A stretch of 64,000 bases of DNA from Warburgia ugandensis (taxonomy: Eukaryota > Streptophyta > Magnoliopsida > Canellales > Canellaceae), in contig CP141134.1 in the NCBI GenBank assembly GCA_035236585.1, forward strand, positions 18,034,414 through 18,098,413, written 5' to 3'. The notes beneath the pieces are model-generated. The model did not search any database, had not been told where the DNA came from, and saw nothing but the letters and a program-made list of their open reading frames with translations. A program made the position numbers and the translations under genes. Below are positions 1 through 11,550 of the stretch, piece by piece (within the stretch, counting starts at the first letter, position 1; the number at the start of each line of letters is the position of its first letter).

Positions 1-3000
1 ATGCAAGAAGCATTTATTCCAGGTTCTTGATGCTCTTCAGTTTTAGTTGACTTTTCCTGTAATTTCTTTTCTTATTGATGAAGAACATGCATATTTCACT
101 GACATTAAAACTTTCTTTCTTGTCATTGTAAGGAGGCATGTGTGACCGAGTAGGTATTTTTTATTTTCTAATTTACTTTCTGGTTTAATACCATGCAGTG
201 AAATAATTAAAGTTTTATCTGCTGTTAAACATGGGCTCAGACTTATATTAAAGTTAACCGCCTATTAGATATCTATGAGATAATAAATGCTAATGAGAAT
301 GTTGTTTTAGAAAGGGTTAATTGTAGAGCTTGTTAAGTTGAAGTTCATTCACGTCAGTTGATAATCTTTTCTCCAGCACTCCCATGAAATATTGATATCC
401 CTGCTCAGTGGAATTGGGTAATGGCAACAATTTAGGATATATGTTGATGGATCATTGTGCCAGCTCTAACATCCTTGGTATCCATTCTGGCAAAGAATAA
501 TCTCAAAGTTTAAGCTTTCTTTTTCTAAGAAAGCTGCTGATCTCCGTTAGAATTTTAGAGGATGTCTGGTTTAGGTTTGGTTTGTGAAGTCAATCCATAT
601 GCTGGAAAGTTTACCACGAACCATTTCCTAGTAGGTCTGTTCACTAAAAGTATCTCCTCTGCCAATAGAAGATTGGTGCAAGATGAGAATGAAAACAAGC
701 AAGCTTTTCCTGAATAAATATGTTCATCAAGGAACTTCCTCTGCTTTAGGAATTGGAGTGTGGTATAAGTGTTGCCAAAGAAAAAGAAAAGTCTGGTGCA
801 AGACTTAGAATGAAGTAATGAACTGATGAGCAGTTCTTCATCTAAAGATACATAGAACAAAATAAAATTTCCCGTTCCTGCTGTACCGATTGCACATAGG
901 AGATTGCCTTTGTGCCCTACACTTTGAAAGTCCTAGTGGATAAGTAATCCTGAAATTCTTCAAATGATAGAAGTCAAAAGCTAACATATGATAATCCTCA
1001 ACCACCAGAGAATGAAAAGGAACACAATCTTCTTATCAATTGGTTTAAATATCGGGAGAAAGATAGCTGCCTAGTGCAGTGCAAGACTTTAGGTGTTGCA
1101 CCCATGGGGAATGGACTCTACAGATTACCAAGGTGGGTGCTTCTACACACAGCAAATGCTAGTAAAGATATAAAGGGACTGAGTGTTTATATCTGATATC
1201 ATGCAAACATATCACATGATTGTGAGCATGCTTTGATAAATTTGAAAAGTATCAGGGTCATTATTTGTGCATATTCTAAACTATTTTAGTTCTGAATGCC
1301 CTTGAAAAAAACAGTGTATTCATACTTTGGCAATGTGCTATTTTAAAAATGTACTTGTTAAGGGAGGTGTCCACTTGATAAACCTGGGAATGTAATGCAA
1401 AACTCTGAAGTAATAATGTAGGGATATATACTTGTGTGCAAATCACATGAAAATTGCATAAACAAAATTATAGTCAGTAGGTAGTCCTATTTCCCGTACC
1501 TGGACAAGGACACAGATTTAGGAACAAATATATCTTTGAGATCCAACAAAATGCATAAATTGTCTCTTCTTTTTCAGAAGGAACATATACTGATTTTAAC
1601 AACTCATCCTCAAAACTTAAATAGTGACCAAAAAGCAAGTATAACAATTACACCCATAGCGGTGACATAAGAGATGAATGATTCCAGGCATACACAAATG
1701 CAAGAATTTACTGAAACTGAAATAGGTGTAACACAGAAGAATGAATGGAGTACATAGTGATGATAGTGTGTAAAAGTTACTAAAAATTAATTCACAAGTA
1801 AGCAACACCAATGGGCAGGTACTATATTTAACATGTAAATTCACAAGTATACGTTTCCATTCAATTTTAAGTAGAACTACTGCTGATCCCATGGTATCAG
1901 GCATAAAATATTGGGCCTGTACAAGCATCCATGTACTACACTTGGACAAGGGCTCAGGGAAATCACCTCAAGCATTTATTTCCTTAATTTGTGGAGCTCT
2001 CTCAAATAACCATTATAATGAAAATATACAAATATCCTACACTGTCTGTCCGGTTAGGAACAGAAGTGATCGGGTGCTAAAATAAATGTTGCTGTATGCA
2101 TTGGCTTTTAACATCTCTAAAAATGGTTCTGTAGTATGAGTATGTTATGCAAGTTCAGATTGACGCAACACTTCTGAAGAGAAGCAGCACTTACCAAAAA
2201 AATGATGAGGCAGAGAGTATGTAATCATGAAAATGATCTTGAGCTTTGTGGTACAACATTAAACATATTCAGAAAGGGCATGTGTAAGCTGAAACATATT
2301 GAGAGCTAGATCAGGTATTATTTTGGGAAATAAATGATAGATATCCATTCTTAAGAGATTGATCTATCTGGGGCCATCTCTGGGATGGATAGCAAAATCT
2401 ATTGTTAGAAGCTGAAAGCTTCACATTGCAGTTCTGTGACATCGTGCTGTTGGGTATCTTACAGATGGATTTTGCTGAAAGTTTGGGATATTAATTGAAC
2501 TTAAAATCACCAATCATCCTGAAACTGGTTCATGTGAGGGCAAATATTTCACTTGGTGACCTTTCTCCTGTCCATCAATCTAGTGCTTCATGTTGTCATA
2601 GGCCTGCTACTAGTGATTGTTTACTTTGCTTGTATTAGCATATATTGTGATTGTTGGAAACCTTACTCCAATTGGCCGAAAACAAGTATAAACTTCTAAC
2701 TAAAATCTCCTTGCCACTGAACTCATTAAAAGGAAAAAGAATATCTCCATGTTGCTGGCTCCATGGGTTTGCTTACTATTCTAAATTCGTGAATGGCAAT
2801 TTCAGCTAGTTGATTGCTTTTAGCTACATGCTTTTGTTCTGATAAGAGTTTTAGGTCTCCTGGATTGGAAATGGTTTTGTGGGCAATCAACAACCTACCA
2901 CAAATTTATATTATCATCTATTAATACAATGACAAGCAAGAAATTCATTCTTCAATGGCACTGTTTAAGCTAATTATTTTGGTGTGATGTTGCGAATGTC

Positions 3001-3290
3001 TTGCTTAAAAATGCAATCTGCTGATGTAGGAAAAGCCACTGGGAGAGTGGAAATTCAGAAGCAAGAGCCGACAAGCCAGTTGCAGCCTAGAAGGATGTTG
3101 CTGGGGTTATATGTTTGCATTGGAAGTGGTGGAGGAACTGGAATCCTGGCCAGAACAGGCTAACCATGATAGGAAATGGGTATGCTAACACAACCCAACT
3201 TTGATTGTTGCTGCTAAACAAATGCTTCTTTTGAGAACCTAAAAACATCACTCTTAGGAGTCTTTTTTCCTTAACAGCTAACTGTAACAG
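1..3290. other. No supported gene; unique-looking AT-rich flank
   Basis: I see no open frame longer than about 110 codons, no retroelement protein motif, no LTR edge and no tRNA or rRNA in this stretch. The short open frames present have no recognisable domain and lie in AT-rich sequence where such frames arise by chance. Because an exon-like segment follows at 3291, part of this could be intron or upstream gene sequence, but no exon chain could be built. Confidence 0.5.
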
Positions 3291-3484
3291 AGGCGTCCTT
3301 GCTCTGCCGTTATGATTGGATGCGTGTAGCTCTTGAACAGTGCCGGCAGAGAGTTCTGGAAGATAACAAGCATGGAACAGGGGATAATGCACCGACAATG
3401 ACTATCCCGGCACCTGTTTCAAGCTATTTTGTGAAGTCTCCTGGTACCCAATGCATTGAAAATCCTATAAATGCTTTGTGTTAG
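3291..3484 (+). CDS. Possible terminal exon of an unidentified host gene
   Basis: A T-rich tract ends in a good 3' splice-site shape (gtaacag, AG at 3289-3290). An open frame then runs 64 codons to TAG at 3482-3484. Its composition is protein-like rather than random: it holds segments such as RYDWMRVALEQCRQRVLEDN and then a Pro/Thr-rich stretch (PTMTIPAPVSSYF), ending INALC. The first two bases complete a codon begun upstream, so an earlier exon is required. I could not find one with a matching donor and phase. I do not recognise the protein family. It could equally be a chance frame or the remnant of a gene, and no poly(A) signal was assigned. Confidence 0.3.
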
Positions 3485-4147
3485 AATGAGTAATCTTATG
3501 TCATGAACTGCTAGTTCACTTGCCTCTGGTAGGCCTGGTATGTTTGTGCTTGTTCAATGTCTATTTTACATGCAACTCCTGCTCTGTGGAGCTGGACTGA
3601 TCTTGGTATCGTGGCACTCTGTAACCTTATCAAGACACTAGATAAAAGGGTATTGGATTTCCTTTTCTCCCATTAGTTATGACGTGGTTCTCTGTCTTGT
3701 CAAATTTAAGGACTATTCTTTGTGGTTTTCTGTTCTTTGTAAAGCCAAAAGAAAGAAATTCATAAGCAGATTTTCAATATTTTTTATTATAAAAAGTTGA
3801 ATTTCTCATGGTACTCAGCTGACCAATTGAAGCTTCTTAAGTGACAGAAAGTGCAAGTTACTATGAGCGGCTGAAAGTACAAATAGCCCCAGTTGTTCAA
3901 TGATCAAAACCAATATTTTGCTAAACCTCTTCTAATTGATGTACCGTATCCATCTAGATTCTTGGCTTTTGATTTGTAGAAGGCTTTGTTGATGAAGTTG
4001 GACCCTACTGTCCATTAAAGAGCCAGAAAGCAGAGGCTTACGCTGTACGGTGGAATTTGTTGCATAGCAAATCGATAGTAGTGCTCATCACGTATATGAT
4101 TTGGATCATTAAACAGATAGATCTCGCTTGCATTTTCAGCCAATTAT
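3485..4147. other. No supported gene
   Basis: AT-rich sequence without motif or repeat. A second exon-like open stretch starts after a splice-acceptor-like TTTGTAG at 3977-3979 and stays open to about 4205, but it runs into the SINE at 4164. It is therefore not called as a gene. Confidence 0.45.
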
Positions 4148-4163
4148 ATTTATCCCCTGGAAG

Positions 4164-4348
4164 AAGGGGAGCCTTTGGTGCAGTCATAAAAGTTGTTGTC
4201 ATATGACCTTGAGGTCATGGGTTCAAGGCATGGAAATATTCTTTTGCAAAATATAAGGTAAGGCTGCATGCTATAGGCCCTTGTGGTCTGCATCTTCCCC
4301 ATACCCTGCATAGGTAGGACCTTTGTGCACCGGGGCTGCCCTTTTTAA
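4164..4348 (+). mobile_element. tRNA-derived SINE, Au-like
   Basis: A short interspersed element of about 185 bp with an internal RNA polymerase III promoter. An A-box-like TGGTGCAGTC lies at 4176-4185, and a B box GGTTCAAGGC at 4220-4229 fits the consensus GGTTCRANNC. The body continues with the block typical of plant Au-type SINEs (gcaaaatataaggtaaggctgc, then cccttgtggtc, then gtgcaccggggctgccctt) and ends in a short T run. It is flanked by identical 16-bp direct repeats, atttatcccctggaag, at 4148-4163 and 4349-4364. These are the target-site duplication expected from LINE-mediated insertion. The perfect flanks suggest a fairly recent insertion or little subsequent change. It has no coding capacity. 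Confidence 0.9.
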
Positions 4349-4364
4349 ATTTATCCCCTGGAAG

Positions 4365-5749
4365 GTATGTGCATCTGCAATTTAAAGATTTTGATTATAT
4401 GTGAGCAGGTAAATAATGTGGACCTACTTTTGCATACAATCTATACCGTCCACGTGTTAATCCACTTGTAAGCTCAGCATCATGAGAGCTGCCTATTCCT
4501 GCACGACCTGCAAAGTCCAATACTCACCAGGACCATCAATACATGCTCCATGGAAGTTCAACCTGATAGTGTCTAGTGGGGAAGGAGACCACTTGAGTTT
4601 AAGCTCATATTTAATCCCAATTTCTGCTATTCTGTTCCTACACAGGTGTAGCAGCAGCCCTGATGCTAGTAGTTCCTGTTACCTGGTTTTTGATAGCTTC
4701 ATCTGATTGAGATCTACCTTGAAAGCATCTAAAATTCCTCTCCTCAAGTACCATAAAGAGTCCCCAATTACTCAAACCATTTGTGTATATTTTGAATTAA
4801 GTACGAGTCTTCCAAATTAAATATTTCGTTAATACTTTCTCAAGTACTCGTACACGATGAATGTGGCTGATTCCGATTTACTTTGCACTGAAATATACAT
4901 TGTAATAAAATCTCTATAAAACTCACTTACATGAATTCAAAAATAAAAATCAGACTTAGGGTAACAAATCTTTGATTGAGCACCTTCACAAAACATGCTT
5001 GTTATGACATAAATAAAATAATCCCTTCAACAAATTATGTCTATTTTGGTCAGGAACAAAACGTGTAATATCAACCAAAAATCGAGCATCAGACTACAAG
5101 AAAGGAAAATGGGGCAATCAATTAAGACTTCATCAATATATGACTTGTGTGAGCTTCATTTAGGTCTTCCGTAAGGGAGGAGGGCTATCTAAAGAACAAT
5201 ATCTATCTCATATTCTTAAATGAAAACATTTTATAATTACTGGTTCAGATATCAGAGTAGTTTAATGGTAAAAGTAAAGCTTCGCTTTCCAAGAAGTTAG
5301 CTAGTAGATAGTTTCAAAATAGTAACTTGTGAATTACAACGGCGTCATCTTGAACATGCATACTTGTTCCAATTTCTTGTAGGCATAGAGGCAACTATAA
5401 CCAGTAGAAAATCTACAAGTGAAAAATTTACAAAAGAAATGGGTCCGGTACGGAGAAGCATTGTTTTATAAAATTCTCTTTCTTTTTTCTCAGAAGAGAA
5501 TTTGGTTCGCAGGGGCTTTCCCCTTAGTTTTTTTACTTTTTATTGATCCCCCGAGATCTGAAGGGATTGCCATGCTGCTGTCGCCCTTCTTTGACTCCCT
5601 CAATTACTAGCTGGGAATCCCCGAAGACCTGCGTATGTAAGATATTTAATTAATTGGCAACTTTTCGGTTAATCTTAAAGTTCCCACTCGTCATAATTGC
5701 TAGTTTGATTATGGAGGAAATACCTATGTGCATCAATAACATCTCTATT
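4365..5749. other. No supported gene
   Basis: AT-rich sequence. A segment near 5249-5300 (gtagtttaatggtaaaa) looks like the first half of a tRNA or organellar tRNA, but no B box or closing acceptor stem follows. An open frame at 5419-5610 has no recognisable domain. Confidence 0.45.
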
Positions 5750-6245
5750 AAGATACCTTACAAGGTGTTATTGGTGCCTGAGATAAGATGTATGGCCATA
5801 TCATTATTACCGGTGCTTCAAATGAGATGAGATGAAAATCCTTTCATTCTAACTCTCTTTTAGTGGTGCTTTAGATAAGATGGCAAGTCCCAATCTCATC
5901 TCAGCTCACCATTAATGGTTGCATATCACTTCCATCTCAAAAAATCTCATCTCATCCATCTCTTTCCTTTCCTAGCATAAAAGAAATTCACTTATTCTCA
6001 TCCCAAAATCTAGCCCCACCAATGTGTTTTGCTTGAGATGGAAATGAACCATATTATGTCGTCTCAACCCATCTAACTCCTCCAACTCATCTTAGTCCAT
6101 CTCCTCTTAAGTGATATTTTTAGTCACGTCATCTTATGCCAAATTTAGGTCATCTTAAGCCAGCTCAAATCATCTCAAGCCAGATCTTTTCTCATGACAT
6201 CTTAATTTAGGTTATAATTCCCCATGCCTCAGATGGGCTTGAGTT
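5750..6245. repeat. Low-complexity CATCTCA/GAGATGA-rich segment
   Basis: About 500 bp dominated by variants of catctca, ctcatct and gagatgaga on one strand (for example around 5825-5840, 5900-5960 and 6060-6200). It is not a clean tandem array: spacing is irregular and copies are degenerate. It could be a decayed minisatellite or the subterminal part of a DNA transposon. No terminal inverted repeat was found. Confidence 0.45.
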
Positions 6246-7649
6246 TCCTTTAGCAACCCCCTAGAAATTTAACTTAATGATTGCTTGGGTGGCAGTTTCC
6301 ACTTGACTTGTATGGTTATTGGGCTAACTACTTTTGTGCCATGTTGATGCCATGATTTGAGGATATTGGTTTGATTAACAACAGTAAACAAAGTATTGAC
6401 ATCATTTGTGTTGGTTTTCTCTATCACATTTGATCTTCATTTTTTAGTGTCTGGATTGTGTTGATTTTTGTTGTTGTGCACCAAATGTTACGTGCGTTCT
6501 AAGTATTCCAAGCCATGTAAGAGTGCGCAATGGTGTACAGAGTCGAGCTTTTGTGTTTTTCCTCTCTTTGTAGCAGTGTTGGGCAGCATATTGAATGGAG
6601 TGGCATGGAGGGTATGTTCTATGCTGTAAACGTAAATTGTGTTCCCTTCCCATTGCCAGAGTAGGACACACAAAAAAGTGTAGCTGGAACGATGTTGAAG
6701 GTTGTTTGAGCCTCCTAACTTTTCTACATTGTATAAGGATATCATAATTGGATTCCTCATTTAGATCGCATGAGTAATTGTATAACATAATTGGTTTATT
6801 TCACGGCTGCATCATAGGAGTTCTAAAAGATGGATAGCTGGCCTCCTTTTTTCTAGTTTTCAGAGATCTAAATCCTTCATCAGATTTGCCCAATCTTAGA
6901 TGGCCTAGATACCGATTCTCTAATCTATTATTCTTTCATTTTTTGGATCTTTTTAACAAAAAAAAGAGAGAGTTGGTTCTATGATTTGGCTTCAAGAGGT
7001 GCAAAAATGAAGAACCTAAAGATATTATCTTTCATTTTTGGACCTTTTTAAGCTAAAATAACAATTAGTTATGTGATTTGGCTTCGAAAGGTACAAAAAA
7101 TGAAGGATTTAGAGATTCCAATAGATATGAGATTTGATTCCTAGAGTCATGTAAGATGGACAAATCAAATGAACGGTTTACATCACAGATAAATTTAAAC
7201 AATTGGGCTGCCATTAAATTTTTAGAATACCTTTGATACAACAACCGTTCACTTTAAAGAATGCATATGAAACTGTGTGGGATTTGATTTTGAATTCAAT
7301 GCCATCGATGAGACTTTAAATAAAATTCCGTGGCTGAATAGAAACTTGAAAATGAAGGTTAAAGTAGTGCTTATAACTGCCTTCTATGTTGGAAAGGAAT
7401 TAGGTGAGGGAAAATGTATGACCTTGCGTCATGTGAAGGAGACATATACATGCAGTTCATCATTGAAACGACAAAATTTCCTCAAGTACTACATACAAGA
7501 TCCTTATAGGGCTTTCTTTCTTTGTAAGAGATAGGGGGCACCTTGGATCATAATCATTTGGCCCATCGTGGGTGTGGGTCACTGATTTCCTACCCAACCC
7601 ATCCCAAGTAGTCGTGGGGTAGGGTGTGACCCTACTTTAACCAAAAACT
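6246..7649. other. No supported gene
   Basis: AT-rich. An open frame of 85 codons at 7277-7534 (plus) and overlapping minus frames at 6444-6788 carry no recognisable domain. A perfect 7-bp hairpin with a 3-base loop (GTAGGGT-gtg-ACCCTAC) lies at 7619-7635, about 15 bp outside the edge of element A1. Confidence 0.4.
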
Positions 7650-9727
7650 TGATGTAGCTTTAAAATTTACTCACTAAGCGCATAAATCAATATAGTAAAT
7701 GCACACAAGAGAGGTCAATCCCACAAGAAATCTCAAGATTTTGTATATTGATTAGGGTTTATTTAGATTACTTACCCTAACCAAAGAGAGATTGGTTTGA
7801 TTAAACTAGAAATTAAATGACATGGAAGAGGAAACATGAACTAAATGGAAACTTTCTAAAAATAAAGATCTTCAATGGGATTAAAAAATTTCCTAGCCAA
7901 CATGCATTCAATAAAAGAATTTAGTGCAAAACTAGAATGACCTAATCTAAGAAACTTAATATAAGGAAACGTTCAAAAGTAACACCTTCTAAAAAATAAA
8001 ACTTTCTAAAATTAAATCAAGAAACTTCCTAAAGCTAACCTAAGATGCAAAGCAATTAAACAATGGAATACAAACTGAAATAAATCATAAGAACAATCAA
8101 CTAAGTAAGGAAGTTCAACTCAAGTACCATCACATGACCCATGGAGTTGTGCGCATGGAGCTTGTAGTGAAAAGTAAGGATGGTGAGCATGGTTTTAGGA
8201 CTAGTGCACATGAAATTAATCTTAGGAAATTAAGGAAGATGTGCATGAAACTTAAGTGAAAACTACACTAGCATGGTGTGCATGATACTAAGTGAAATTG
8301 AAACATGAGAAAAGACAATTGTGCACACTCATCGTGAAGCATAACACTCACATTAAAGAGAATTGAACACTAAACTCAAACAAGAGGTTGCTCATAACCA
8401 ATTGAATTCATTGAAGTAAACAATTACATGAGAAAGTGGCGCATGCACATGGAAAGAATTATGTGCACTTTTCATAAACAAAAACTCAATCTAAAACCAA
8501 TGTTTTGATCTACTTCAACACCATCTAATGATCATAAACTAAGCTTAGATATCATGCATGTGAAACAAAAGAGAAAATCAAGAGAACAACAGTATGAAGA
8601 TAGGAATGAATAAGAGCAAAGATAGATCTCAAGAAAGCCAGGAACAAGAGTCAATGGAAAAGGAATAAGATTGATTCAAGGCTACTTTTCTCTTAGCTAT
8701 CACTACAAGAGAAAAGAGGCCATGGATCTCGAAGAACTAAGCAAAGACATCTAAGTAAAAAATAAAGGACGGCAAGGAGAAAAGATGAGCTTAAAATAAA
8801 AAAGGAAAACAAGCAATCAATGAAGAGATCCAACCTGGAATTTAAGTGGAACAAAGAAGCTTGAAGGAAGGATGTGTGGAATACGAAATAGAGCAGCCAA
8901 AGGAAGAAGATACATGAGCTTTTTACGAAGGATTGAAGGAGGCATGGAGGTGCAAGAGGGAGGCATGGAAGACTAGCCTAAGATGGGGCATGGGATTCCT
9001 TATGTGGGAGATGAGATTCTGGCTACTATTTATAGATGAGTTCCCCTCCTTAAAAGATAATATTTGATTAAGATAAGAAATGAATTATAGTTAGGACCCT
9101 AGAAAAGAGGATGGAAGGTGGAAAGAGAAGGATTTAGAAAGTGGAGTAGGTGGGATTGGATTATTTGGCTTCAATGCTCATTTTGATGGTTCCTATGGCT
9201 TGACTTCATAGCTTACTTCCTTGACTTCAATGGCTTGGCTTGTATGGCTTCTCCTAGCTTTTCCTTGATGGCTTAGGTGGCTTTACTTCATAAAAAGGTG
9301 ATGAAATTGTATGGATTTTGCATGGGCTTATTCTAATCACCACTGATTCTTCCAATTGCTTCCTTGAACTCATTTACTTGCCTTGGAATGATTTTGAATA
9401 TTTTCTTGAGTCCTAAATTGATTAAATTTAGGTCCTGGCTCTCTCCCTTGATCTTGTTCTACAATTCTTATCTTAATTGATCTTAGCCATTGGATCATCT
9501 TCTTGATACCTATAATAGATTTAAAACCCTTATTAAATCTTAGGAAATTATAATTTCATATAGTTACTTTAGATTAGCTTATAAATTTGCCAAATATCAA
9601 ACTTTTAAATCATTAGCTCAAAAATGCATATGTTATGAATTTTTAGAAAAACCATAGGATCACCCTATACTTTATAATACATGGACTACTAACTAGGTAC
9701 TTTTCATACAAAATTGAACACTTATCA
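7650..9727 (-). repeat. 3' LTR of element A1
   Basis: About 2.08 kb. In element sense it begins TGATAAGTGTTCAATTTTG next to the polypurine tract and ends ...CTACATCA (TG...CA). It is homologous along its length to the A2 LTR at 31249-33696 but lacks about 340 bp found there (A2 about 32809-33145; joint in A1 near 9160). The 5 bp outside the edge (aaact, 7645-7649) do not match the 5 bp outside the A2 LTR (cccat, 33697-33701), so the two LTRs do not look like the ends of one simple insertion. Confidence 0.85.
9027..9034 (-). promoter_or_regulatory. TATA box of A1 LTR
   Basis: TATAAATA on the minus strand inside the LTR, followed in the element's sense by sequence also present in the A2 LTR, whose TATAAATA sits at the equivalent place (32682-32689). 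This is a likely U3 promoter for RNA polymerase II. Activity today is unknown. Confidence 0.55.
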
Positions 9728-9737
9728 GCCCCCAACT
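9728..9737 (-). other. Polypurine tract of A1
   Basis: AGTTGGGGGC on the minus strand lies immediately before the LTR start TGATAAG. This is the expected plus-strand primer for reverse transcription and fixes the orientation of A1. Confidence 0.8.
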
Positions 9738-11550
9738 AGTATTTTGCTAGTCTTGAGCAAAACATGTAAAAATTATGAAAACAAAAATGGTTGCCATTTT
9801 CGTAGGTACTCACGATTGTGTTTATTATATACAATAAGCCTTTAAACCCCTAGGTTACCCTAGTAGATGAGTTAGGTCATGTAAGGGTTTGTAGTAAACA
9901 CAACAAGGTTAAGTCCTTTATTCATCTCAAAGAATTGTCATCTATTAGCATTCTACTTACTTTAACAACTTAATAAAGATGAATGAAAAATTCTACAAGT
10001 TACCCAGATACCAAAACAATTTTGTTGTAGTTATATCTTAGAGTGCAATGTGTGTGTAGGGTAAATAAGTCAACACTTCTAAATAGATATGCTTGTACTC
10101 CATTGGAATATTGTTTTGACCTCAATTCTCACAAGTATACACTTAGAAATAAGGCTCTTAGGGGTCAAACAAAATTCTCTCACTATATGATCAAATCCGA
10201 CAAGACTAACAGTTCACATAATCTTTATGAGCACTAATGAGACAAAAGAATATGATCCCTAAGAATAGATGCCATTGCCAAGACCAGTAAGGATAGTTCA
10301 TCTTAATTCATTTCCATTTATTTCCTCATTAAAGCTATCTTCCACCAGAAGATCAACAAATCTTTGGATAGGATGGAACATAGGCTTGGAAATGGTTCTG
10401 TAAGGCAGGGTAAAAAGATTCAAAATTTCAAATCTGAGTAGAGGTCTTCAATAATTGGACTACTTTTCTTTAGTGAAAACTTTTCTATTTTTCCTTTTTC
10501 TTCAAAACTTTTTCTTTTCTTTTCTTGATAATTCTTCTATATATTTCTTTGAAAGAAAGGCTTTCTCTTTGTAAACAATTTGATATTTTTCACTTCTTAA
10601 AATTTTTCCATTTTTTCTACCATCCCTTCTCATTTTTGGAGAATAGGTAATGAATATTTAACTTGGTTTTCTAGGTTAAGGTAACTAGGGTTTTGAAAAG
10701 AAAAGGCTTACTAAGAGGCTTAAAGGGTCCAACTAGTGGCATAATATTTTGGCAGGCTTTATGTCTTTGGGCTAACACAAGGATGACCTATATCATTTTC
10801 TGGGTTTCTTGAAGCCTATTAGATTCAATAAATATTCAGGAAAGAAAGTTAGTACTCCTATTTGGTTCTTGGTAATTGACCAAAATAAAGAACACTGGGA
10901 TCTTTCAAAATTGATGATCACTAAAGAAAATAGGAATTTATATATAACCCTCAGAAAGATGATAGTCTTTACTACTTACTTGGATACATAGGTCTCCACT
11001 AATTTTTCTCAAGGTCTCTAAGTCATAACCTGCTATTAGTCTAGACTATGTACCATTTGTAAGTATATTCTGAGATTTAACTTTCACAAAATATTGCAAG
11101 ATATGAATAAAATGTAGAATTAAGCATAGGCATTTCTATTAAGAAGTTAAAGTAGGAGAAATATTAAGCTTCAAAACTCCAATTCTCATCATAGTAAAAC
11201 TTTGACCTTAAAACATTGAAAAACTCAAAAAAATCTTCTTCTTTTTTTCATAAATTTTTTTTAGAAATATGATGCATATCTATACCTCAAACCTGAACTA
11301 AACATTGTACCAAATGTTTTGAAACATAGGACTATATATGATAAATGGGTAATGTAGAAGAATGAGACTCTTTAAAAACCCTAAGTTACCTCCCAATAAA
11401 TGTTGTTTAATGTCTTTAGTGAAACATAAAATGCTATTATGAATGCAGATCTTATGCTGGATATAGGTGTTCATGGGACATGCCAAGGTGGGTCCTGGTA
11501 AACTGGTTCATCTAGCAAGATTAATTTCTTCTACTTCAAGGTTTACCAAC
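9738..11550 (-). other. Noncoding 3' region of A1 between pol and LTR
   Basis: About 1.8 kb without a usable open frame. It is homologous, same orientation, to A2 (about 28989-30250) and E (about 44472-46300), and in opposite orientation to B (about 26550-28137). A T-rich tract on the plus strand (10460-10620; A-rich in element sense) and a block around 10690-10870 recur in all four. Athila elements often carry an env-like frame here. I see no remnant of one. Confidence 0.7.

Noticed and set aside
555-860. Minus-strand open frame of 101 codons resembling a pentatricopeptide-type phrase (NLLLAEEILLVNRPTRKW)
   Set aside because: Only one loosely PPR-like phrase, no repeating 35-residue pattern and no neighbouring PPR frames; low-complexity AT context.
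2966-3163. Plus-strand open stretch including SADVGKATGRVEIQKQEP
   Set aside because: Exon-like wording, but it stops before any donor whose phase fits the exon at 3291, so it cannot be linked.
5249-5320. tRNA-like start gtagtttaatggtaaaagt
   Set aside because: It looks like the D-arm side of an organellar tRNA-Gly, but no B box (GGTTCRANNC) and no closing acceptor stem follow.
7640-7650. agtttttggtt next to the A1 LTR end, like the start of a primer site
   Set aside because: Only TTGGT matches the tRNA-Asp site; the following bases do not, so it is flank and 7650-9727 is the 3' LTR.
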